A stretch of DNA of 64,000 nucleotides, taken from NCBI RefSeq assembly GCF_024138165.1, contig NZ_CP100000.1:2480001-2544000 (forward strand), in the 5' to 3' direction. Every line of letters starts with the position of its first letter. The first letter of the stretch is position 1. This DNA comes from Halorussus vallis. GTDB taxonomy: Archaea > Halobacteriota > Halobacteria > Halobacteriales > Haladaptataceae. Below the pieces are notes generated by a model, which saw only the letters and a list, made by a program, of their open reading frames with translations, did no database searches and was not told the DNA's origin. This document shows positions 42,858 through 51,902 of the stretch, piece after piece. Position numbers and translations under genes: made by a program.

Positions 42858-43850
42858 CTACGCCAGCGGCGTCCGCTCGACGACCTGGCCGTCGTAGGTC
42901 GGGTACTGCTCGACGATTTCGCCCGTCTCCACGTCGCCCTCCTCGACCATCTCTTCGAGGAGCCACCACGCGAGTTCGATGTGCTCGGACTTGACGGTGT
43001 AGAACTCCTCGGGCACGCCGAGTTCGCGGAGGCGGCGCTCGGGTTCCCAGGTCTTGCCGTAGACGAGCGTCCCGTCGTCGGTCACGTCGTCGAACTCCCG
43101 GCGGATGTTACGGGCCATCCGCTTCATGCGGTTGCGGTGTTGGGCGGAGTCCTTGAACACCGATGTGCAGAAGTAGACCCGCTCGTGGTCGCCCATCGCG
43201 TCCAGAATCTCCTTGGACCCTTCCACCGCGCTCATGTGGCCGTCCTGGAGTTCGTAGCCCTTCTCCTGCATCCGGCGGAAGTTCCCCTGGCTCATCTCGA
43301 ACTCGTTGACGTTGCAGAACTCCGCGGCGCCCTCGTCCAAGAATTCGAGGAACTCCTCCTCGGCCCGGATGCCCGGAATCTCGAACGCGGGAGTCAGCCC
43401 CTCCTCGCGGGCGATGTAGAGGATGTCCTCCCACTCGGTGCCGTGCATCTCGCCCCAGAGGTCGAGCGGCGGGTGGAACCGGATTTCGTCGAGGCCCGCT
43501 TCGGAGAGTCGGCGCATGTTCTCGCGGCCGCCCGTGATGCCGGTGTAGAGGTGCGTGTGGTGGTCTTCGCCGAACTCGTCCTTGAGCAGCGAGAGGTACC
43601 GGCAGGTCTTGTTCATCGCCTCCTGGGGTTCGCCGCCCGTGATGGAGGTGCCGAGCGCGTCCATGCGCTTGGCCTCGGTGATGACGTCCTCGTCGGACTC
43701 GACCTTCCGCTCGTTGGCGTAGACGTCGGTGACGTTCTTGCGATTCTCGCCGAGGGGACAGTAGAAGCAGTCGCGCTGGTCGCAGTAGCCGTAGACGAAC
43801 AGCACCATCTTCCCCCCTTCGGCGCACTGTTCGCAGCCCTTAGAGATCAT
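42858..43850 (-). CDS. Radical SAM protein (COG2108-like)
   Basis: A 330-residue protein. The iron-sulfur motif is GYCDQRDCFYCPLGENRKN (residues 22-40), a CX4CX2C spacing rather than canonical CX3CX2C. An extra N-terminal CEQCAEG pair precedes it, and the core continues 'SITGGEPQEAMNKTCRYLSLL' (GGEP motif for SAM). It resembles the archaeal group related to pyruvate-formate-lyase activating enzyme; substrate unknown. The C-terminus has a winged/tail region 'YTVKSEHIELAWWLLEEM'. Stands alone. Confidence 0.85.
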   Translation of the reverse strand: MISKGCEQCAEGGKMVLFVYGYCDQRDCFYCPLGENRKNVTDVYANERKVESDEDVITEAKRMDALGTSITGGEPQEAMNKTCRYLSLLKDEFGEDHHTHLYTGITGGRENMRRLSEAGLDEIRFHPPLDLWGEMHGTEWEDILYIAREEGLTPAFEIPGIRAEEEFLEFLDEGAAEFCNVNEFEMSQGNFRRMQEKGYELQDGHMSAVEGSKEILDAMGDHERVYFCTSVFKDSAQHRNRMKRMARNIRREFDDVTDDGTLVYGKTWEPERRLRELGVPEEFYTVKSEHIELAWWLLEEMVEEGDVETGEIVEQYPTYDGQVVERTPLA

Positions 43851-43948
43851 TCGTTAACTCCGGATAGCGCGCCGAGGCCCAAAAAGCGTGCGAAACGAGG
43901 GTGGACGGCCGGCGTGGCCGAATCGTCGCCGAATCGTCCCCGAACGCA

Positions 43949-45178
43949 CTACGGTCGTGCCCATCCCCGCGTCACGAACCGCTGGGCGAGCACCGCCGCT
44001 GCCAAGACCGTACTCAGGGTCGACGCCGCCGCTCGCTCGGCCCGTTCGACGAGTCGAGTCCGGACGTCCCGCACCGACAGGCCGACGCCGAGCAGCGTCC
44101 GGACCGCGAACGACAGTCCCTTCCCGCCGTCGAACAGGGCCGCGGACCGGCGGGTCATCGGCCGACCGCCGTCGGCGACCGGAACCGGCGCGGCGTCGTC
44201 GGCCGACGACGCCGCGCCGACCGCCGACGCAGCGAGGTCGTCGATCACCGTCTCGGCCACGGCGTCGGCCCCGTTCTCCGACGGGGTCGCCGCGGGCGGC
44301 GACTTGACGGCGTCCAGCACGTCGAGGAGGTCGTCGACCACGGCGAACCCCTCGACGTCGGCGCGGGCCAACTGCTCGGCGACCGCCTCCTGCTCGTCGG
44401 TTTCGGGCCAGACGACACAGGGCGTGCCGGCGACGGCGGCGTCCATCACGGTGGAGTAGCCCGAGCAGACCACCACGTCGGCGTCCCTGATGTAGGGGAG
44501 CAGCGACGCCACCGGCTCCCAGCCGTCGCCGCCGACGTCGAGCACGTCGTGACCTCGGCGTTCGAGTTCGACCGCGAGGCGGTCGAACTCCGAGTAGTGG
44601 CTCGGCACGAGGACGACGTCGGCGGCCTCGCGAACGCGTTCGTCGCCCTCCAGCGACACCGGCGGAATCCGGGTCGCGCAGTCGGGGTCGATGGCCGCGG
44701 GTGGCCAGACCGCCGGGTAGAAGAACTTCCGGGTCACCGCCGACTGGAACGCGGTGTGGAACCGCGCGCCGCTCCGCTCGACGGGGTCGCGGTACAGCCC
44801 CGGGACGTCGTGTTTCAGGACGTACAGCGGCACGTCGGTCCGGGACGCGGCCATCGCGGCAAACATGTCGTCGGTGACCAGCGCGTCGGGGTCGGTTTCG
44901 GCGAGCCAGTCGACGTAGTCGGACACCCGGCGGGCGCTCGCGGGGACGCTGCGGGTGAGGACCTGGCCGAGCGACCCGCCCTGGTAGGTGTCGATGTAGT
45001 CGACGGTCGTCGGCTCGAACTCGTCGTAGCCGTGGAGCGAGACGAACTCGGTGCCGGCGCCGCCGCCGGCCAGCAGCACCTCGGCGCCCCGGTCGCGGAG
45101 GGCGTTCGCGATGGCCAGCATGCGCGTGGCGTGGCCGGCGCCTTCCGGATAGTGGGCGACGGCGATCGTTGGAGACAT
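43949..45178 (-). CDS. GT28-like glycosyltransferase / UDP-sugar transferase
   Basis: A 409-residue protein starting at 45178 (MSPTIAVAHYPEGAGHATRM). The N-terminal Rossmann-like half resembles MurG/GT28 enzymes ('GGGAGTEFVSLHGYDEF'); the nucleotide-sugar region near residues 230-290 has 'DVLDVGGDGWEP' and 'VVVCSGYSTVMDAAVAGTPCVVWPETDEQEAVAEQL', the classic donor-binding segment. The last 100 residues are Ala/Ser-rich and specific to haloarchaea. It likely adds sugar to a lipid or surface glycan; substrate unknown. Confidence 0.8.
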   Translation of the reverse strand: MSPTIAVAHYPEGAGHATRMLAIANALRDRGAEVLLAGGGAGTEFVSLHGYDEFEPTTVDYIDTYQGGSLGQVLTRSVPASARRVSDYVDWLAETDPDALVTDDMFAAMAASRTDVPLYVLKHDVPGLYRDPVERSGARFHTAFQSAVTRKFFYPAVWPPAAIDPDCATRIPPVSLEGDERVREAADVVLVPSHYSEFDRLAVELERRGHDVLDVGGDGWEPVASLLPYIRDADVVVCSGYSTVMDAAVAGTPCVVWPETDEQEAVAEQLARADVEGFAVVDDLLDVLDAVKSPPAATPSENGADAVAETVIDDLAASAVGAASSADDAAPVPVADGGRPMTRRSAALFDGGKGLSFAVRTLLGVGLSVRDVRTRLVERAERAAASTLSTVLAAAVLAQRFVTRGWARP

Positions 45179-45382
45179 GGAGGGGACCTGTTGAATCGAA
45201 CTCCAAATTGTCGGCACATTAACTTTCCGTTCGCCTATCGCTGGATCCGGTCGGTGCGAACGGTTCCGCGCCGGGGCCGAAGTTGCCCCGCCGCGCCGGC
45301 CCTAACGACGGGGCGAAACCGGATTCCGACCTCCGGCAAGCGTCCCGAAAAGAGTTAAACCCCCGACCCGTAGCCCCGACCG

Positions 45383-46495
45383 ATGCTGCTGGTCCTGTGC
45401 GTGGACCTCGACGACGACCTCGGTCGGAAGACCGACTTCGACACGCCGGTCGTCGGCCGGGAGAACGTCGAGTCCGCGGCGGTGTCGCTGGCCACCGCCG
45501 ACCCCGAGGACAGCGACGTCAACGTCATGTTCGAGGGCGTCCACCTCGCCGACCGCATCGACGACGAGACCGTCGAGGTCGCGGTCGTGACCGGGGTCGA
45601 GGGCGGCGACATCGCCGCCAACCGGGCGGTCGGCGACGAGGTCGACGAGGTGCTCGCGAGCCTCTCGACCAGCGAGGAGGTCCGGGCGGTCATCGTCACC
45701 GACGGCGCTCAGGACGAGAGCGTCATCCCGGTCATCCGCTCGCGGGTGCCCGTCGACGGCGTCCGCCGGGTCGTCGTCCGCCAGGCGCAGGACCTAGAAT
45801 CGATGTACTACACGATGAAGCAGGTGTTGGACGACCCAGAAACCCGCGGAACCATCCTCGTCCCGCTGGGCATCCTCCTGCTCATCTACCCGCTGGCGGT
45901 CATCTCCGACTGGATGGGGATGCCCGGCGCGGCCGTCTTCGGAGTCACCTCGGGACTCCTGGGTCTGTACGTCCTCGGCAGGGGCCTGGGCGTCGAACGC
46001 CTCCTCGACCGGGCGGCCGAGAAGGTCAGAAACGGCCTGTACGCCGGCCGAGTCACGCTCATCACCTACGTCGTCGCGGCCGCGCTGCTGGTCATCGGCG
46101 GCGTCAGCGGCGTCGAGATGCTGGAGTCGGTCAAGGACGCCGCGCCCGGCCCGCTCGGACCGCTCCGGGTGCTCGCCGCCCTCATCTACGGCGCGGTGAC
46201 GTGGTTCACCGCCGCGGGCATCACCACCAGCCTCGGCCAGATCACCGACGAGTACCTGGCCGGCCGCTTCCGGTGGCGCTACCTCAACGCGCCGTTCTAC
46301 GTCCTCGCCATCGCGGTCGTCCTCCACGCCATCAGCGCGTACTTCCTCCACCGAGTGCCGCTCACCCTCCCTCGGCTGACCTACCTCGCGGTGATGCTGA
46401 CCGCCGGGACCCTGCTCGGACTCATGAGCACGCTCGCGTTCGCCATCGCGGAGTCCCGCCAGTCCCGGCGGGCCGAGCAGGAGCAGGTGAGCTAG
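45383..46495 (+). CDS. DUF373 family membrane protein
   Basis: A 370-residue protein. The soluble N-terminal 150 residues begin 'MLLVLCVDLDDDLGRKTDFDTPVVGREN', a DUF373 signature, and contain a 'VIVTDGAQDE' motif; six or so transmembrane helices follow. Function of the family is unknown. Its end overlaps that of the convergent Tat-protein gene by four bases. Confidence 0.9.
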   Translation: MLLVLCVDLDDDLGRKTDFDTPVVGRENVESAAVSLATADPEDSDVNVMFEGVHLADRIDDETVEVAVVTGVEGGDIAANRAVGDEVDEVLASLSTSEEVRAVIVTDGAQDESVIPVIRSRVPVDGVRRVVVRQAQDLESMYYTMKQVLDDPETRGTILVPLGILLLIYPLAVISDWMGMPGAAVFGVTSGLLGLYVLGRGLGVERLLDRAAEKVRNGLYAGRVTLITYVVAAALLVIGGVSGVEMLESVKDAAPGPLGPLRVLAALIYGAVTWFTAAGITTSLGQITDEYLAGRFRWRYLNAPFYVLAIAVVLHAISAYFLHRVPLTLPRLTYLAVMLTAGTLLGLMSTLAFAIAESRQSRRAEQEQVS

Positions 46496-47025
46496 CCGCC
46501 TCCGTCGGTGGTCTGCTCGTTCCCCGTCTCGGTCGTACGCGTTTCCGTCGTTCGTGTCTCCGTCGCTGTTGTGGTCCGTCCAGCGGTAGTCGTCTCCGCC
46601 CTGGAAACCGGCCCGAACGTCACCTCCCACACTGGCGTGCTCGGCTGGTTCACCGGCCGGATGCTCTGGCTAAACTCGTAGACGCCGCCCTTCCGGACCT
46701 CGGCGGCGTTCGCCGGGAAGAACAGCGCGCGCTCGTCGGTGTTCAGGTACTTGATGACCCGCGAGTTGTGCTCGCCGAACGTCCGGGCGCCCTCCGGAAC
46801 GACGGGCGTGTAGTTCAACACGTCGGAGGTCACCTCGAACCGCGCGCCCGGGTGGAAACTCCCGGGGAAGACCAGCGCCTCGAACCGCTTGGTGTCGACC
46901 TGGTCGTCGTCCCCGTCCTGGGCCAGCGCGACGTTCGCTCCCGCCCCGAGTGCGAGTCCGCCCGCGAGCGTTCCCTTCAGGAACGTCCGCCGGGAGGACT
47001 CTCCGGGGCTCGTGTTCTTTGTCAT
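46492..47025 (-). CDS. Tat-exported secreted protein
   Basis: A 177-residue protein with a twin-arginine signal (SSRRTFLKG, residues 10-18) and a hydrophobic Gly/Ala core. The mature domain begins after ALAQ and is beta-rich ('KRFEALVFPGSFHPGARFEVTSDVLNY', '..NTDERALFFPA'); the C-terminus is Thr-rich (TTTATETRTTETR), probably a linker or glycosylated stalk without an anchor. Family not recognised. Convergent with the DUF373 gene. Confidence 0.75.
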   Translation of the reverse strand: MTKNTSPGESSRRTFLKGTLAGGLALGAGANVALAQDGDDDQVDTKRFEALVFPGSFHPGARFEVTSDVLNYTPVVPEGARTFGEHNSRVIKYLNTDERALFFPANAAEVRKGGVYEFSQSIRPVNQPSTPVWEVTFGPVSRAETTTAGRTTTATETRTTETRTTETGNEQTTDGGG

Positions 47026-47139
47026 CGGTTCTCACCCCGTCGGACGGGCGGTGCGAACGTCCATAAACGACCGAAACCGTTCTCCGAGTATCGAGGCTGC
47101 ACACTCCCGTAACTCACCGTTAAGAGGAGAAACGCGCCG

Positions 47140-47982
47140 CTAGTGCGTCCGGTTCACGACGAACGCCGCGAGGTCCCGCAGGTACCCGGTCGCGGTCAGG
47201 TCCGGCGTCGACGCCCGGTCGAGCGCGGCGAGCGCCTCGTCGGACTTCTCGTGGGCGAGGGCGTCGGCCTCCTCGGTGGTGAGGTCGGTCACCTGGACGA
47301 GCGACGGGCGGCCGACTTCCGCGTCGTGGCCCGTCGGTTTCCCGAGGTCGGCGGCGTCGGCGGTTTCGTCCAGCACGTCGTCGCGTATCTGGAACGCGAC
47401 GCCGACCTTCTCGGCGTACTCGCCGAACGCCTCGACCGTCTCGGGCGAGGCGTCGGCCGCGATGGCCCCCAGTTCCGCGGCGGCGCGGAACAGCGCGCCC
47501 GTCTTCCGGCGGGCGAGTTCCATGTACTCGGTTTCGTCGGTCGGTTCGGCGACCAACTCGGTCGCCTCGCCCTCGCCGAGTTCGACCATCGCGTCGGCCA
47601 CCACCTCCATCGCCCGCGGGTCCCGCGAGAACAGTTCGAACGCCTCGCCGAGCAGTCCGTCGCTGGCGATGATGGCCGGCCCGTAGCCGAACGCCGCCCA
47701 CGCGCTCGCGCTCCCGCGTCGAGTGTCCGACCGGTCGATGATGTCGTCGACGACCAGCGAGGCGTCGTGGACGAGTTCGACGCCGACGGCGAAGTCGACG
47801 GCGTCCTCGGCGGTGCCGCCCGCGGCCTCGCACGCCAGCACCGTGACGGTCGGCCGGACGCGCTTGCCCCCCGACAGCGCGACGTGGCGGACCTCCTCGG
47901 CGAGTTCCGTCGGTTCGACGCGGTCGAGGACGACTTCGAGACGTTCCTCGACCAGCGCGCGCCGAGACTCGGGATACTCCAT
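47140..47982 (-). CDS. Polyprenyl (geranylgeranyl/farnesyl) diphosphate synthase
   Basis: A 280-residue isoprenoid synthase. The first Asp-rich motif is DDIID at residues 79-83 (after VHDASLVV) and the second is DDVLD in 'QIRDDVLDE'; 'GGKRVRP' precedes them. It condenses isopentenyl diphosphate onto allylic diphosphates for archaeal lipids or quinone side chains. At 280 residues it is shorter than typical IdsA (about 340), so it may be a paralogue with a different product length. Stands alone between the Tat protein and a small membrane protein. Confidence 0.88.
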   Translation of the reverse strand: MEYPESRRALVEERLEVVLDRVEPTELAEEVRHVALSGGKRVRPTVTVLACEAAGGTAEDAVDFAVGVELVHDASLVVDDIIDRSDTRRGSASAWAAFGYGPAIIASDGLLGEAFELFSRDPRAMEVVADAMVELGEGEATELVAEPTDETEYMELARRKTGALFRAAAELGAIAADASPETVEAFGEYAEKVGVAFQIRDDVLDETADAADLGKPTGHDAEVGRPSLVQVTDLTTEEADALAHEKSDEALAALDRASTPDLTATGYLRDLAAFVVNRTH

Positions 47983-48043
47983 TGGACGGGATTGAGGGCC
48001 GCCTTACAAAGTAGGTGACGATACCACGACAGCCGCCGGAATT

Positions 48044-48448
48044 ATGTGGCTGATGGTAACGTTTAACAGCGGTCCGTTCGTCGACAGTGTCATGTCGATG
48101 GCAGTCGGTCCGACGGTGTTCCTCGCGCCGTTCGTCCTGGTCGTCACGGGGTACCTCTCGTTCGGGGCTATCCTGTGGATCGCGGGGACCGTCGGCGACG
48201 TGCCGAGCGTTCGGCGGTTCGCCCGGTCGCTCGCAGTGGGAACCGCCGGGACGGCGACGGCGTTCGTCGCCGCGAACGCCGTTTGGGCGCTCGCGGCGGC
48301 CACCGGAGCCGAACGAATCGCCGGCGTCGTCGTGCTGGCGCTCGCTCTGACCGTTCCCGTGTTGCTCCTCGCACCGCTGTTGTACGGATTGGTCCGGTTC
48401 GCGCGGCCCGGCCGAGGGCACTCACTCCTGACGACGGCGAGCACGTAG
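48044..48448 (+). CDS. Small hydrophobic membrane protein
   Basis: A 134-residue protein with three to four hydrophobic helices ('AVGPTVFLAPFVLVVTGYLSFGAILWI', 'TAFVAANAVWALAA', 'GVVVLALALTVPVLLLAPLLYGLV'). No conserved motif is recognised. The first ATG (48044) or the downstream ATG at 48056 could be used. It is divergent from the prenyl synthase gene and followed by two hairpins. Confidence 0.6.
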   Translation: MWLMVTFNSGPFVDSVMSMAVGPTVFLAPFVLVVTGYLSFGAILWIAGTVGDVPSVRRFARSLAVGTAGTATAFVAANAVWALAAATGAERIAGVVVLALALTVPVLLLAPLLYGLVRFARPGRGHSLLTTAST

Positions 48449-48520
48449 AAGCATTCCGCGAGCGAAATCCACACAACCGACCGGCAGGGCGCGAAGCGCC
48501 CGCACCAGTTTGCCGAAGAT

Positions 48521-48571
48521 GCGCTGAAGCCGAGTCGCGTCGCGACTCGGCTTCAGCGCGTGTCCTTTTTT
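48521..48571 (+). terminator. Hairpin plus T-run terminator
   Basis: Nineteen-base arms (gcgctgaagccgagtcgcg and complement) with a 1-base loop (48521-48559), followed by TTTTTT at 48566-48571. It fits plus-strand termination after the small membrane protein, and the plus-strand RNA would form it readily. Confidence 0.7.
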
Positions 48572-48579
48572 GGTCCAGA

Positions 48580-48640
48580 TTTTTTCTTCGTCGGGTGGCT
48601 CATTCGCCTTTGGCGAATGAGCCACCCGACGAAGAAAAAA
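48580..48640. terminator. Long bidirectional hairpin terminator
   Basis: Twenty-nine-base arms with a 3-base loop (48580-48608 and 48612-48640). Both arms end in T6/A6 runs, so both strands would present a stable stem followed by a U tract. It lies between the plus-strand membrane-protein gene and the minus-strand etfA stop. Confidence 0.8.
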
Positions 48641-48659
48641 GGTGGGAACGAAAGGTGTG

Positions 48660-49613
48660 CTATTCGAACTCCTCGATGAGTTCGGGCACGACCTCGAAGA
48701 GGTCGCCGACGATGCCGTAGTCCGCGATGTCGAAGATGGGCGCGTTCGGGTCGGTGTTGACCGCGACGATGGTGTCGGAGCCCTTCATGCCGGCGACGTG
48801 CTGGACCGCGCCCGAGATGCCGATGGCGAGGTACACCTTGGGGGTGACGACCTTGCCGGACTGGCCGACCTGACGGTTCTTCGGGAGCCAACCGTTGTCG
48901 ACGATGGGTCGCGAGGAGGCGAGCGTCGCGTCCAGCGCCTCGACGAGGTCCTCGATGAGCGGGAGGTTCTCCTCCTCCTCGATGCCGCGGCCGATGGAGA
49001 CGATGAAGTCGGCCTCGCTGATGTCGACGTCGCCGCTGCCGACCTCCTCGAAGCCGGTGACCGTCGAGCCGACGTCCGTGTCGATGTCGGCGTCGAACTC
49101 CGCGATTTCGGCGTCGCCGACGCCCTCGGCGGCGGGCCACTCGGCACCGCGGATGGTGACCGCCTGCTGGTCGCCGCCGACCTCGACGGTGGTTTCGACC
49201 TTCGAGCCGTACATCTCGCGGGTGACCGTCAGCCCGCCGTCGTAGTCGACGCCGACGGCGTCGGTCGCCAGCGGGATGTCGAGGCGGTTCGCCACGGCGG
49301 GCGCGTAGTCGAGGCCGTTGACGCTGTTGGGCATCAACACGACCTCGGGGTCGAGTTCGGCGTGGAGCGCCTCGACGGCCTGGACGTAGATGTCGTGGTT
49401 GAACTCCTCGCCCTCCGAGACGGTGTGGACGTAGTCGACGCCCTCGCGGTTGAGGTCCTCGCCGAACCGTTCAGTGTCGCCGCCGATGACCGCGAGGTGG
49501 AGGTCGCCGCCGGTGTCGTTCGCGAGGTGGTGTCCGGCGGTGATGAGTTCGTAGCTCACATCCCGGATCTCGCCCCGGCGGTGTTCTGCGACCGCCAGCA
49601 CGTCGGAGCTCAT
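48660..49613 (-). CDS. etfA: Electron transfer flavoprotein alpha subunit
   Basis: A 317-residue subunit. The C-terminal FAD-binding region reads '[57 protein letters not shown]', the hallmark of EtfA. It carries electrons from acyl-CoA dehydrogenases to the quinone pool. The start overlaps the etfB stop (ATGA). A terminator hairpin follows. Confidence 0.95.
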   Translation of the reverse strand: MSSDVLAVAEHRRGEIRDVSYELITAGHHLANDTGGDLHLAVIGGDTERFGEDLNREGVDYVHTVSEGEEFNHDIYVQAVEALHAELDPEVVLMPNSVNGLDYAPAVANRLDIPLATDAVGVDYDGGLTVTREMYGSKVETTVEVGGDQQAVTIRGAEWPAAEGVGDAEIAEFDADIDTDVGSTVTGFEEVGSGDVDISEADFIVSIGRGIEEEENLPLIEDLVEALDATLASSRPIVDNGWLPKNRQVGQSGKVVTPKVYLAIGISGAVQHVAGMKGSDTIVAVNTDPNAPIFDIADYGIVGDLFEVVPELIEEFE

Positions 49614-50401
49614 TCCGCCACCCCCTTCTCGCGGAGGACCTCGGCGAGCCGCCCGGCCGTCTCGCTGGCGTCACCTTCGAACAGTTCCACGTCGCTCTCG
49701 CTCTCGGGTTCGTACATCGAAGTCAGGGTCAGGTCGCTCTCGACCGCGTCGGCGTCGAGGCCGACGTCGGCGAGGGTCTTGGGCGCTATCTCCTTGCTCT
49801 GGGCCTGTCGGATGCCCCGAAGGCTGGCGTACCGGGGCTCGTTGATACCGGTCTGGATGGTGAGGACGGCCGGCATCTGGATGTCGGTGAGCTCCTCGAC
49901 GCCGCCCTCCAGTTCGCGGTGGACGTGCGCGACGCCCTCGTCGTGGTCGTAGTCGAGCGCGTTGACGACCGCGCCCCACTCGAAGCCGATCTGGTCGGCC
50001 AGCGAGACGCCGGTCGCGCCGAAGTTGTCGTCGCCCGACTGGACGCCGGTCAGCACGAGGTCGGGGTCCTCCTCCTCGACGACCGCCGCCAGCAGGTTCG
50101 TCTTCGTCTCGACGTCGAGCAGTTCGGCCTCGGCCAGCGCGTCGTCCCACACTCGAATCGCGCGGTCGGCACCCTTCGCCAGCGCCATCCGGATGGTTTC
50201 CTCGGCGCGCTCCGGGCCGATAGTGACGGTTACGACCTCCTCGGCCGGGCCGTCCTCCTTCAACTGGACCGCCTCCTCGACGGCGTAGTCGTCCCACTCG
50301 TTCAGGTCGTACTCGAGGTAGCGCTCGCCTACCTCGGTCCCCTCGATTTCGAAGTCGTCTGCGACTTCGGCGACCTCCTTCACAGTCACCAGGACCTTCA
50401 T
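49610..50401 (-). CDS. etfB: Electron transfer flavoprotein beta subunit
   Basis: A 263-residue subunit with the nucleotide-binding fold: 'MKVLVTVKEVAEVAD' at the N-terminus, 'EAVQLKEDGPAEEVVTVTIGPERAEETIRMALAKGADRAIRV', and the signature 'VNALDYDHDEGVAHVHRELEGGVEELTDIQMPAVLTIQTGINEPRYASLRGI'. First gene of the etfBA pair. Confidence 0.95.
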   Translation of the reverse strand: MKVLVTVKEVAEVADDFEIEGTEVGERYLEYDLNEWDDYAVEEAVQLKEDGPAEEVVTVTIGPERAEETIRMALAKGADRAIRVWDDALAEAELLDVETKTNLLAAVVEEEDPDLVLTGVQSGDDNFGATGVSLADQIGFEWGAVVNALDYDHDEGVAHVHRELEGGVEELTDIQMPAVLTIQTGINEPRYASLRGIRQAQSKEIAPKTLADVGLDADAVESDLTLTSMYEPESESDVELFEGDASETAGRLAEVLREKGVAE

Positions 50402-50504
50402 AGTACACGAGTCTCTGGCGCGGGGGTAAACGTTTTCGAAACCCGTAACAGCGGGCCGCCGGTTTTCGTTCGGCCGACGCCGCCGACTCGTACAGTCGAC
50501 TCGC

Positions 50505-51749
50505 TCAGTCGACGTCGGTCACGTCCTCGTCGGGGAGCGTGATGAGGTTCTCGCGGCCGATGCGGAGTTTGTCGACCTTGTCGGCGTCGTCCATCGCCGA
50601 CAGGAGCTGGGAGACCTTGGCGTTCGACCAGTTGGTCTCCTTGACGATGTTGGCCTGCTTCATCCGACCGTCGTTCCGTTCGAGCAGGTGGAGGACGCGC
50701 TCCTCGTCGCTCAGCAGGTCCACGTCTGTGACGTCGTCTTCGTCCTCGTCACTTCCGTCGCTGTCGCGCCCATGGTCGCGGTCCGTCTCCTCGACCGCAC
50801 CCGCACCGCCGGCCGTCGCGGCCGACTCCTCGGGTGGCGACGGTGACGGTTCGGCGGCGACGTCGGACGACGCGAGCGAGTCGACGTCGCGCCGCTGGGT
50901 CCAGAAGTAGGCCGCGAAGCCCCCGGTGCCGACGAGAAACAGCACGAGGACGATGCCCGAGATGCCGGAGAGGCCGGGGACGATGCCCTTCGGTCCCTGC
51001 TGGTTGGAGTCGATGGGCCGATACGTCACTGCGAGGTCGCGGGAGTCGAGCGTCCGCGGACCCTCGTAGGAGATTCGGGATCCGTTGTGGGCGACGTTCG
51101 ACCGGTAGATGTAGTACCCCTTCGGGGCTTCGAGCACCAGTCGCTGGTCGTCGTCGAGTTCGGGGAGCCACGTTCCCGATTCGGTCACGAACACGTCCCC
51201 GAGCGCGACTTGGCCGTCCGACACGTTCGTGAAGTTCGTCCACGTGAACGCCAGCGTCAACACGCCGATTCGGCCGTTCTCGCGTGTCGTGGCCGAGTAG
51301 TTCGCGTGGCGGATTCGCATCGTCCGATTCTCGTCCTGACTCGCTCGCTCCGCGACTCGGACGAAGGTTTCGCGCGAGAATCCGGCGTCGGCCCGTCCCT
51401 TCCGGTACTTCTGAGCGAGGCGCTCGAACGCGGCCGTCTCGTTCGCGTCTTCGAGGCGGAACTGCGTGGAGACGTGCCAGTGGGCGTTTCCGTTCTCGCG
51501 GAGCGCGATTCGTATCGTCGTTACGTCGTCGACCGAGACGTTCGTCGCGTTTCCGGTTCCGTTCTGGACCGTTCCGTTCGTCATCGTCACCGTATCGACG
51601 CTTGACGGGTTCGCCGCCGTCGCGAGCGCCGACGGTGGCCCGGCGGCGTGCGGCCGGTCGGCTACCGGCCGGCCGACGGCGGTACCGACGCCGGCGACGA
51701 CGGCGGCCGAGACGAGGAGGACTACGAGGAGGGCGGCGGACGACCGCAT
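50505..51749 (-). CDS. Membrane-anchored protein with cytoplasmic winged-helix domain
   Basis: A 414-residue protein from ATG 51749. It has a signal/anchor helix, an extracytoplasmic beta-rich domain of about 230 residues rich in Asn sequons (NGT, NVS, NYS), a transmembrane helix ('GISGIVLVLFLVGTGGFAAYFW'), an acidic linker, and a C-terminal winged HTH ('LLSDEERVLHLLERNDGRMKQANIVKETNWSNAKVSQLLSAMDDADKV'). This is a one-component membrane-bound transcription factor layout, common in haloarchaea. It likely senses an external signal and binds DNA, or is released by proteolysis. Confidence 0.8.
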   Translation of the reverse strand: MRSSAALLVVLLVSAAVVAGVGTAVGRPVADRPHAAGPPSALATAANPSSVDTVTMTNGTVQNGTGNATNVSVDDVTTIRIALRENGNAHWHVSTQFRLEDANETAAFERLAQKYRKGRADAGFSRETFVRVAERASQDENRTMRIRHANYSATTRENGRIGVLTLAFTWTNFTNVSDGQVALGDVFVTESGTWLPELDDDQRLVLEAPKGYYIYRSNVAHNGSRISYEGPRTLDSRDLAVTYRPIDSNQQGPKGIVPGLSGISGIVLVLFLVGTGGFAAYFWTQRRDVDSLASSDVAAEPSPSPPEESAATAGGAGAVEETDRDHGRDSDGSDEDEDDVTDVDLLSDEERVLHLLERNDGRMKQANIVKETNWSNAKVSQLLSAMDDADKVDKLRIGRENLITLPDEDVTDVD

Positions 51750-51902
51750 ACAATCGCGTGAACGCGCCGACAAGAAAATACTTTCCATCCGTAGTAAAAC
51801 GTGAGCGCGGCTTTTGAAGAATCTCGGCCGCTCTCCTGGCTTCGTCCGCGGCTTCGACGTTTCGCGTTATTTTAATGATGGGGTAGCCATAACCCCTCTA
51901 TA

